Shown here piece by piece: positions 1 through 5,091 of a stretch of 5,091 bases of DNA (position 1 is its first letter; the number at the start of each line of letters is the position of its first letter). The DNA lies in NCBI GenBank assembly GCA_002715745.1, contig PBAE01000013.1:108659-113749 (forward strand). Reading direction: 5' to 3'. The translations under genes were made by a program, and so were the position numbers. The notes beneath the pieces were generated by a model, which ran no database searches, was not told where the DNA came from, and saw only the letters and a program-made list of their open reading frames with translations. The DNA comes from Woeseiaceae bacterium (GTDB lineage Bacteria > Pseudomonadota > Gammaproteobacteria > Steroidobacterales > Woeseiaceae).

Positions 1-525
1 CGACTTCATGCAAATATCACAATCATTAATTCTGTAAAGATAGGAGAGAGAACCCAAATACATCCGGGAGTTGTCATTGGTGCTGACGGTTTTGGTAATG
101 TTAAAACTCCCAATGGATGGAAAAAAATTAATCAGATTGGCGGTGTAATAATTGGTGATGATGTTGAGATTGGATCAAATACAACAATTGACAGAGGATC
201 GATAAAAAATACGGTGATTGAAAACGGTGTCAGATTGGATAATTTAATACAAATTGGGCATAACACAGTGATTGGGGAGCATACAGCAATCGCATCATCT
301 GCAGCAATTGCAGGAAGTGTGAATATTGGAAAAAACTGTATGATTGCTGGTCAGGTTGGAATAGTCGGTCATATTGAGGTTTGTGATGATGTTAGAATAA
401 ATGGAGCGGCTGTCGTGACTAAAGATATTAAGAAACCAGGAATATATTCAGGTTCAATTCCATTTGAGAACGATAAAAAATGGAAAAAACTAGTAGCAAA
501 ATTTAAACGATCACTAAGAAATTGA
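1..525 (+). CDS. lpxD: UDP-3-O-(3-hydroxyacyl)glucosamine N-acyltransferase LpxD, 5'-truncated by window edge
   Basis: The frame is open from base 1 to the TGA at 523-525, giving 174 C-terminal residues. By remembered alignment to the 341-residue E. coli protein, about 152 N-terminal residues (the UDP-GlcNAc-binding domain) lie upstream. LpxD transfers a 3-hydroxyacyl chain from ACP to the 2-amino group of UDP-3-O-acyl-glucosamine, the third step of lipid A synthesis, at the cytosolic side of the inner membrane. Visible features are left-handed beta-helix hexapeptide repeats ([33 protein letters not shown]). Fragment His87 in the QIGHN motif matches catalytic E. coli His239, and fragment His124 matches His276. 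The C-terminal extension after SGSIP is only about 20 residues, some 17 shorter than in E. coli. E. coli ruler residue Met290 aligns with Val138. A GTG at 214 is internal, not a start. fabZ follows after 9 bases. Confidence 0.96.
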   Translation, partial: RLHANITIINSVKIGERTQIHPGVVIGADGFGNVKTPNGWKKINQIGGVIIGDDVEIGSNTTIDRGSIKNTVIENGVRLDNLIQIGHNTVIGEHTAIASSAAIAGSVNIGKNCMIAGQVGIVGHIEVCDDVRINGAAVVTKDIKKPGIYSGSIPFENDKKWKKLVAKFKRSLRN

Positions 526-534
526 ATTAATGTA

Positions 535-987
535 ATGGGCAATAAAAGTTTAGATAGAAATGAGATAATGAAGCTCCTTCCTCATAGAGATCCTTTTTTG
601 CATATAGATAGAATAGTTGACTATGAGTTAGGTGAAAGCATAATTGCTGAAAAAATAATTAAACCTTCAGAATCATATTTTAAGGGCCATTTTCCCAGGC
701 AGCCTATTGTACCTGGCGTAATCATTCTCGAAGCAATGGCTCAAGCAGGAGGTGTTCTGGGGCACTTAACAGTTGATGATATTGAGCCAAAACCAATTTA
801 TTATTTAGTTGGAGTTGAAAAAGCAAGGTTTAGGTTTCCAATTCATCCGGGTGACACAATTAAGTTCGACATAAAAGTAGATCGCGTAATTAAAGGTATG
901 TGGAGATATAATTGTATCGCAGAAGTGGGAGGGAATATATCCGTTGATGCAAAAATTATGTGTGCTCCGAGCGACTTAAAATTATGA
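535..987 (+). CDS. fabZ: 3-hydroxyacyl-[acyl-carrier-protein] dehydratase FabZ
   Basis: The product has 150 residues, essentially the family length (151 in E. coli). FabZ dehydrates 3-hydroxyacyl-ACP to trans-2-enoyl-ACP in type II fatty acid elongation in the cytosol, and competes with LpxA and LpxD for the same substrate pool. The hot-dog fold signature is clear: KLLPHRDPFL near residues 13-22, GHFP at 51-54 with catalytic His52, and PGVIILEAMAQ at 60-70 with catalytic Glu66. The start ATG lies 9 bases after the lpxD stop; no in-frame alternative fits the family N-terminus and no clear Shine-Dalgarno sequence precedes it, so coupling to lpxD is likely. Two positions differ from the E. coli consensus as I recall it: Asp19 replaces the Tyr of HRYPFL, and Phe replaces the second Arg of the RFKRPVVPGD-type motif (here RFRFPIHPGD). 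FabA is less likely because length, motifs and neighbours are those of FabZ. Confidence 0.97.
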   Translation: MGNKSLDRNEIMKLLPHRDPFLHIDRIVDYELGESIIAEKIIKPSESYFKGHFPRQPIVPGVIILEAMAQAGGVLGHLTVDDIEPKPIYYLVGVEKARFRFPIHPGDTIKFDIKVDRVIKGMWRYNCIAEVGGNISVDAKIMCAPSDLKL

Positions 988-1757
988 TTCATGATACTGC
1001 TATTATTTCAAAAAAAGCTCGCATTGATTCTAATGTAAGTATAGGCGCTTACTCTGTGATCAGAGATGAAGTTCAGATAGATAGTGGGACCAAAATTGAG
1101 AGTCATGTTGTCATCCAAGGTCCAACAAAAATTGGAAAAAATAATCATATTCACTCATTTGCTGCAATTGGAGGCGACCCCCAGGATAAAAAATATAGTA
1201 ATGAGGTGACATCGCTAGAAATTGGAGATAACAATACAATTAGAGAATATTGCACAATTAATCGTGGGACGACCCAAGATAATAGCAAGACCTTGTTGGG
1301 CAGTAATAACTGGATTATGGCCTATGTTCATATAGCACATGATTGTGTGGTTGGAGATAACATAATATTCGCGAACAATGCTACATTAGCTGGTCATGTG
1401 AGAGTAGATAATTGGGCTATCTTTGGAGGTTTTACTGGTGCACATCAATTTACAAGAATTGGTGCACACAGTTTTATTGGTATGAATACACTGACAACAA
1501 GAGATGTTCCTGCGTATATAATGGCTGAGGGCCAACCAGTAAAACCTAGAGGCGTAAATATAGAGGGAATAAGAAGAAGAGGCTTCAAACAAGATCAGAT
1601 TAAAAATATAAAAGATGCTTATCGGATTTTATACAGAAAAGATTTAAAGTTAAGCTCTGCAATTTCCGAGATAGAGAATTTATCCAATAATCAACCTGAA
1701 TTAAAACCACTTCTTGAGTCACTAAAGAATTCCTCTGAGAGAGGAATTATCAGATAA
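984..1757 (+). CDS. lpxA: UDP-N-acetylglucosamine 3-O-acyltransferase LpxA
   Basis: The product has 257 residues (262 in E. coli). LpxA moves a 3-hydroxyacyl chain from ACP to the 3-OH of UDP-GlcNAc, the first step of lipid A synthesis, as a cytosolic homotrimer. Residues 1 to about 185 form a left-handed beta-helix of hexapeptide repeats, followed by a helical C-terminal domain ending in SSERGIIR, like the E. coli STRGLIR tail. His119 in HIAHDC matches catalytic His125; His154, Lys70 and Arg198/Arg199 match His160, Lys76 and Arg204/Arg205. Met167 occupies the acyl-ruler position (Gly173 in E. coli), suggesting a short, C10-like chain. The chosen start gives the family N-terminus MIHDTAII and overlaps the fabZ stop as ATGA (984-987), a coupling arrangement. 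An ATG at 960 would add eight atypical residues. A hairpin at the 3' end may control lpxB. Confidence 0.97.
   Translation: MIHDTAIISKKARIDSNVSIGAYSVIRDEVQIDSGTKIESHVVIQGPTKIGKNNHIHSFAAIGGDPQDKKYSNEVTSLEIGDNNTIREYCTINRGTTQDNSKTLLGSNNWIMAYVHIAHDCVVGDNIIFANNATLAGHVRVDNWAIFGGFTGAHQFTRIGAHSFIGMNTLTTRDVPAYIMAEGQPVKPRGVNIEGIRRRGFKQDQIKNIKDAYRILYRKDLKLSSAISEIENLSNNQPELKPLLESLKNSSERGIIR
1728..1748 (+). promoter_or_regulatory. Perfect 9-bp RNA hairpin at the lpxA/lpxB junction, sequestering an SD-like AGAGGA
   Basis: AATTCCTCT (1728-1736) and AGAGGAATT (1740-1748) are exact reverse complements around a GAG loop. The 3' arm contains AGAGGA (1740-1745), the only Shine-Dalgarno-like sequence before lpxB, though its 15-base distance to the ATG at 1761 is long. 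The hairpin lies in the last lpxA codons, so ribosomes finishing lpxA at 1755-1757 would melt it. A translational coupling device or RNA-processing site is inferred. No U-tract follows, so a terminator is unlikely. Confidence 0.5.
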
Positions 1758-1760
1758 TTT

Positions 1761-2894
1761 ATGAAAATAGGTATCGTTGTTGGCGAAAAATCTGGCGATA
1801 ATCTGGGTGCTGGATTATTTGAAGAGTTAAAGAAATTAATTCCTAATGCAACTATTGAGGGTGTCATTGGGCCAAAATTATTGGAGTTGGGAGGTGATCA
1901 ATGGACCTCATATGACGAATTATCCTTTATGGGTATAATTGAGCCACTGAAAGCGCTTCCAAGATTAATCAAACTAAGAAAAAACTTGACCGATAGATGG
2001 ATCAATGATCCTCCGGATGTCTTCATTGGTGTGGATGCTCCTGAATTTAATCTGACCCTTGAAAAAAACCTAAAAAAAGCTGGTATTAAAACAATACATT
2101 ATGTTTCTCCATCGATATGGGCATGGAGGAAAAATCGCGTAAAAAAGATAAAAAAATCAGTTGATAAAATGCTATGCATTCTCCCGTTTGAGCCACTGAT
2201 TTATGATAAGTATAAAATTCCAGCGAAATATATCGGGCACCCGCTGGCTGAAACAATCCCATTTAACTTAAATAAGGAAAAAATTAGATATGGACTAGGA
2301 GTAAAGACTTGTTTTCTTGTTGCTATTCTACCAGGGAGCAGAGTTGATGAGATTCGTCAATTAGGACCAATTTTTGTTAAAACTGCCAAATTGATGAGGC
2401 AGTCAAACAATAATATCTCTTTCATTGCACCGATGGCATCAAACGATATAAAAAAAATATTCAACAATACAGTTAATGAATATGAGATGGGGAAATATTT
2501 CAACATTTGTGAAAAAAATAAATTTTATGAATCTATTATTGCGTCGGACATCGTGATTTCTGCTTCGGGGACTGCAGTCTTGGAGTCAGCTTTACTTGAG
2601 CGTCCAACCATTGCCGCATATAAAATTTCCAGTTCTTCTTACTTTATAATGAAAGCATTAGTTAAAACCAAGTATTTTACACTTCCAAATATATTGCTTA
2701 AGAAAAATCTTATTCCCGAATACATCCAAAATTTTGACGAAAATGATCTGCATCAAAAGGCATTTCAAATTCTTTCGGAGGAAAAATTAAGAGAAGCAAT
2801 GGTGCGCGATATGAAAAAAATTAGAAATATATTATCAAAGAATGCAAACTGCCAAGCTGCTCATGAGGTTGTTAGTCTTCATGAGAAGATATAA
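1761..2894 (+). CDS. lpxB: Lipid-A-disaccharide synthase LpxB (GT19 family)
   Basis: The product has 377 residues (382 in E. coli). LpxB is a membrane-associated GT-B glycosyltransferase that joins UDP-2,3-diacylglucosamine to 2,3-diacylglucosamine 1-phosphate (lipid X), forming the beta-1',6 lipid A disaccharide with release of UDP. Visible motifs are GEKSGDNLGA at 8-17, GVDAPEFN at 90-97, HYVSPSIWAWR at 113-123, IGHP at 158-161, ILPGSR at 189-194 and SASGTAVLES at 267-276. Glu9, Asp92 and Arg194 correspond to E. coli Glu15, Asp98 and Arg201, the last two being important for activity. The segment around MGIIEPLKALPRL (57-69) is the likely membrane-facing patch. The ATG is 3 bases after the lpxA stop, and the N-terminus is only 6 residues shorter than E. 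coli's. The SD-like sequence lies in a hairpin within lpxA. The last 14 bases overlap rnhB. Confidence 0.97.
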   Translation: MKIGIVVGEKSGDNLGAGLFEELKKLIPNATIEGVIGPKLLELGGDQWTSYDELSFMGIIEPLKALPRLIKLRKNLTDRWINDPPDVFIGVDAPEFNLTLEKNLKKAGIKTIHYVSPSIWAWRKNRVKKIKKSVDKMLCILPFEPLIYDKYKIPAKYIGHPLAETIPFNLNKEKIRYGLGVKTCFLVAILPGSRVDEIRQLGPIFVKTAKLMRQSNNNISFIAPMASNDIKKIFNNTVNEYEMGKYFNICEKNKFYESIIASDIVISASGTAVLESALLERPTIAAYKISSSSYFIMKALVKTKYFTLPNILLKKNLIPEYIQNFDENDLHQKAFQILSEEKLREAMVRDMKKIRNILSKNANCQAAHEVVSLHEKI

Positions 2895-3465
2895 TAATTC
2901 TTTTATAGCAGGTATTGATGAGGTTGGAAGAGGGTGTATCGCAGGCCCAGTAGTTGCCGCTTCAGTCATACTGAATTTAAATTGCATTCCAGATGGATTG
3001 AAAGATTCAAAAAAAATTAGCGAAAAAAATAGAATAAAACTCTCAAATAAAATTAAAAAAACAGCTTTAGCATGGTCAATTGCTTATTGCGATGCATCTG
3101 AAATTGATGCAATTAATATTTTAGAGGCAACAATGCTAGCTATGAGGAGATCAATACTTGCATCAAATATCTTTCCATCGTTTGTTTTAGTAGATGGAAA
3201 TCGTCTTCCAAATTTAATTTTTAATAATATCGTCATTGAAGGTGATGCCATAGTGAGAGGGGATGAAAAGACTCCTCAAATAAGTGCAGCCTCGATTATA
3301 GCAAAAGTTTATAGAGATAAAATGATGGCAAATTTTGATAAAATTTACGATGGTTACCTTTTTTCTGAACATAAAGGTTATGGCACTAAGAAACATATTG
3401 ATATTATTTCGTTATTAGGCCCATCCCCACAACATAGACTCACATTTAAACCTTTCTCAATATAA
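2881..3465 (+). CDS. rnhB: Ribonuclease HII
   Basis: The product has 194 residues (198 in E. coli). RNase HII nicks RNA in RNA-DNA hybrids, including single ribonucleotides misincorporated into DNA, starting ribonucleotide excision repair in the cytosol. Visible motifs are AGIDEVGRG at 10-18 (Asp13, Glu14; the GRG triplet recognises the RNA-DNA junction), LKDSKK at 40-45, VDGN at 104-107 (Asp105), and RGDEKTPQISAASIIAKVYRD at 126-146 (probable fourth acid Asp128). HKGYGTKKH at 163-171 and PQHRLTFKP near the end are also family-typical. An extra GD (121-122) just before RGD makes this segment about five residues longer than in E. coli. I chose the ATG at 2881 because it places 12 residues before the DEVGRG motif, as usual; ATGs at 2842 and 2863 lie deeper inside lpxB. 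The start overlaps lpxB by 14 bases, and GAGG at 2865-2868 is a weak, distant SD. Confidence 0.96.
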   Translation: MRRYNNSFIAGIDEVGRGCIAGPVVAASVILNLNCIPDGLKDSKKISEKNRIKLSNKIKKTALAWSIAYCDASEIDAINILEATMLAMRRSILASNIFPSFVLVDGNRLPNLIFNNIVIEGDAIVRGDEKTPQISAASIIAKVYRDKMMANFDKIYDGYLFSEHKGYGTKKHIDIISLLGPSPQHRLTFKPFSI

Positions 3466-3480
3466 ATGCTGCTTGATGAT

Positions 3481-3510
3481 TTGACAGTATTTGATAATGT
3501 AGATTATCTA
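3481..3510 (+). promoter_or_regulatory. dnaE: Possible sigma-70 promoter for dnaE
   Basis: TTGACA at 3481-3486 is an exact -35 consensus in the only sizeable intergenic gap. The -10 is unclear: GATTAT (3502-3507, 15-base spacer) matches TATAAT at 4 of 6 positions and TATCTA (3505-3510, 18-base spacer) at 3 of 6. A better -10-like TATAGT at 3528-3533 (5 of 6) has no good -35 at the right distance. A dnaE promoter here is plausible but weakly supported, since AT-rich DNA yields such matches by chance. Confidence 0.3.
3493..3508. repeat. Palindrome GATAAT-gtag-ATTATC upstream of dnaE
   Basis: GATAAT (3493-3498) and ATTATC (3503-3508) are exact inverted repeats around a 4-base centre, with two further pairable flanking bases after one mismatch. 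It lies between the TTGACA and the weak -10 candidates, a place where a repressor operator could sit. It is followed by the T-rich CTTTAATTTT (3512-3521), so a weak rnhB terminator is another reading, but the stem has only one G-C pair. The function is unknown. Confidence 0.35.
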
Positions 3511-3547
3511 ACTTTAATTTTACCAGTTATAGTTTGATTCAATTCAG

Positions 3548-5091
3548 ATGAAAAAAAATTTCGTACATTTAAACATTCACACTCAATACTCAATAGTAGA
3601 TAGTACGATTCGAGTACCAGAGTTGATGCAGAGTTGTGTCTCAAGTGAATTTCCTGCTGTAACAATTACAGACCAAAATAATGTTTTTGGTATGGTAAAG
3701 TTTTATCGTAAAGCTCTTGATTTTGGCATTAAACCAATTGTTGGCTGTGATCTTTTTATAGCGAACCCAGATGATGAAAAGAGGCATGATCACCTGATTA
3801 TTCTCTGCAAAAATAATTTGGGTTATAAAAATCTTACTCGTTTAATAACGAAGAGTTGGCTTGATGGCCAAACTAATTTTGGACCAAGACTCCATAAAGA
3901 GTGGCTTGATAAGAATAATTGTGAAGGATTAATAGCGTTATCAGGAGGAGTAAGAGGTGATATTGGCAGATCACTCTTAAATGGCCATCATGATCTCTCA
4001 GCAAGATTACTTGAATCTTGGCAAGCTTTATTTGGAGATCGTTTTTATATCGAGCTGAACAGGACGAATCGAAATCAAGAAGAAAATTATATTAATGAAG
4101 CAATTCATTTAGCTGATAATTTTTCTGTCCCTGTTGTTGCTACGAATGATGTTAGATTTTTATCAAAAGATGACTTTCATGCCCATGAAGCTCGAGTTTG
4201 TATTCAAAACGGCACAATTCTTTCAGATTCAAATAGAAAAAAATCATATAGTGAAGATCAATACTTGAAAACACCTTCTGAAATATCAGATTTATTTTCA
4301 GATATACCTGAAGCAATATCAAATACTGTCGAAATTGCAAAGAGATGTAATCTAAATCTTGATTTAGGTAAATCTTTTCTTCCTGTTTTTCCTATTCCAA
4401 ATAATAATTCGGCTGAAAATTATTTAGAGACCCTCTCGCATTCAGGTCTGAAAGCATTGATGAGAAAAAAATCTAATACTCTCTCTGATCATGAGCAAAC
4501 TAAATACAAACAGAGACTTAATGAAGAATTACAAATCATTAATAAAATGGGATTTGCAAGTTATTTTTTAATTGTGTCAGATTTCATCGATTGGGCAAAA
4601 ACAAATGATATACCTGTTGGACCAGGAAGAGGATCTGGCGCTGGATCACTCGTGGCATTTGCCCTCGGAATAACCAACATCGATCCTCTCCAGTACGATT
4701 TGCTTTTTGAGAGGTTTTTGAACCAAGAGAGAGTGTCAATGCCTGATTTTGATGTTGATTTCTGTATGGATGGGAGAGATCGAGTTATAGATTATGTGGC
4801 AAGTAAGTATGGGAGCGAAAAAGTATCTCAAATAATTACATATGGAACTATGGCAGCTAGGGCCGTGATAAGAGATGTTGGTAGAGTGCTTGATCAACCC
4901 TATGGGTTTGTTGACAAAATTGCAAAACAAGTTCCATTTGAAGTTGGGATGACCCTTGAAAAAGCTATAGAGCAAGATGAAGAATTAAGAGGAATGTATG
5001 AGAGTGATGAAGAGGTACAAGCCATTATTGATTTGGCCAAATCGCTTGAGGGACTGATAAGAAATGCTGGAAAGCATGCAGGTGGTGTTGT
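3548..5091 (+). CDS. dnaE: DNA polymerase III alpha subunit DnaE, 3'-truncated by window edge
   Basis: The frame runs from ATG 3548 to the window end: 514 of roughly 1,160 residues. DnaE is the replicative C-family polymerase that forms the core with epsilon (DnaQ) and theta. Residues 1 to about 275 are the PHP domain (HLNIHTQYS at 7-15, ATNDVRF, IPEAISNTVEIAKRC). The palm follows, with GPGRGSGAGS at 358-367 and MPDFDVDFC at 398-406; Asp402 and Asp404 match catalytic E. coli Asp401 and Asp403. GTMAARAVIRDVGRV and RNAGKHAGG follow. The third catalytic Asp (E. coli 555), fingers, beta-binding and OB parts are outside. In PHP, Asn9 stands where metal-binding versions carry His, as E. coli has Arg, so this PHP is probably inactive. 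A TAG at 3530 closes the frame upstream, so ATG 3548 is the first start. No SD is visible; eight A's follow the ATG. Confidence 0.97.
   Translation, partial: MKKNFVHLNIHTQYSIVDSTIRVPELMQSCVSSEFPAVTITDQNNVFGMVKFYRKALDFGIKPIVGCDLFIANPDDEKRHDHLIILCKNNLGYKNLTRLITKSWLDGQTNFGPRLHKEWLDKNNCEGLIALSGGVRGDIGRSLLNGHHDLSARLLESWQALFGDRFYIELNRTNRNQEENYINEAIHLADNFSVPVVATNDVRFLSKDDFHAHEARVCIQNGTILSDSNRKKSYSEDQYLKTPSEISDLFSDIPEAISNTVEIAKRCNLNLDLGKSFLPVFPIPNNNSAENYLETLSHSGLKALMRKKSNTLSDHEQTKYKQRLNEELQIINKMGFASYFLIVSDFIDWAKTNDIPVGPGRGSGAGSLVAFALGITNIDPLQYDLLFERFLNQERVSMPDFDVDFCMDGRDRVIDYVASKYGSEKVSQIITYGTMAARAVIRDVGRVLDQPYGFVDKIAKQVPFEVGMTLEKAIEQDEELRGMYESDEEVQAIIDLAKSLEGLIRNAGKHAGGV

Noticed and set aside
214..216. 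GTG as the start of a short acyltransferase gene
   Set aside because: The frame is open to base 1 and the upstream residues match LpxD, so this is an internal Val codon of a gene cut by the window edge.
964..972. GCTCCGAGC inverted repeat at the fabZ end
   Set aside because: The loop would be too small for more than three base pairs, so it is not a meaningful hairpin.
960..983. Upstream ATG as an alternative lpxA start
   Set aside because: It would add eight residues unlike any LpxA N-terminus I know; ATG 984 gives the family-typical MI-x-x-TAI start and an ATGA overlap with fabZ.
1386..1592. 68-codon minus-strand open frame
   Set aside because: It lies entirely inside lpxA, antisense to conserved beta-helix codons; the product has no recognisable domain.
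2842..2880. Upstream ATG as an alternative rnhB start
   Set aside because: It would place 25 residues before the DEVGRG motif and lengthen the lpxB overlap to 53 bases; ATG 2881 fits family spacing.
3009..3029. A8 and A7 tracts in rnhB as a phase-variation or slippage site
   Set aside because: A-tracts this long are frequent throughout this AT-rich window, the frame is intact, and a housekeeping gene is an unlikely phase-variable target.
3214..3396. 60-codon minus-strand open frame
   Set aside because: It is antisense to the conserved RNase HII core and shows no family signal of its own.
4152..4340. 62-codon minus-strand open frame
   Set aside because: It is antisense to the DnaE PHP region, a chance frame in AT-rich DNA.
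4736..4975. 79-codon minus-strand open frame
   Set aside because: It is antisense to the catalytic PDFDVDF region of DnaE; no recognisable protein.

Overview
The window is a compact, single-strand run of six core genes in the order lpxD (3' part) - fabZ - lpxA - lpxB - rnhB - dnaE (5' part). This is the classic gammaproteobacterial lipid A / replication cluster, as in Escherichia coli. All genes are on the + strand. The DNA is AT-rich (about one third G+C in a hand-counted sample), with frequent AGA arginine codons and many A-tracts. The DnaE fragment resembles the gammaproteobacterial DnaE1 type. A Gram-negative, low-GC gammaproteobacterium is the best reading. A streamlined marine lineage is possible, but the sequence alone does not prove it.

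Layout: 1-525 is the C-terminal half of LpxD (third step of lipid A synthesis). 535-987 is FabZ, the 3-hydroxyacyl-ACP dehydratase. 984-1757 is LpxA (first step) and 1761-2894 is LpxB (disaccharide formation). 2881-3465 is RNase HII. 3466-3547 is an 82-base gap, the only real intergenic space. 3548-5091 is the first 514 codons of the DNA polymerase III alpha subunit. Genes up to rnhB are spaced by 9 bases or less or overlap (ATGA overlap fabZ/lpxA; 14-base overlap lpxB/rnhB), which points to one polycistronic message with translational coupling. dnaE may also have its own promoter in the gap.

How they work together: LpxA, LpxD and FabZ all use 3-hydroxyacyl-ACP, so the cluster balances lipid A against phospholipid synthesis. 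LpxB joins UDP-2,3-diacylglucosamine (made from the LpxD product by LpxH or an equivalent, not in the window) to lipid X. RnhB and DnaE belong to genome maintenance and share only the transcript.

I found no mobile element, CRISPR array, RNA gene or novel multi-gene system. The points worth a second look are fine-scale. A perfect 9-bp hairpin at the lpxA/lpxB junction buries the only Shine-Dalgarno-like sequence for lpxB. LpxA has a Met at the acyl-chain 'ruler' position, which predicts a short 3-hydroxy acyl chain. The LpxD C-terminal tail is shortened. RNase HII carries a duplicated Gly-Asp motif beside a catalytic position. A palindrome sits next to a promoter-like TTGACA in front of dnaE.
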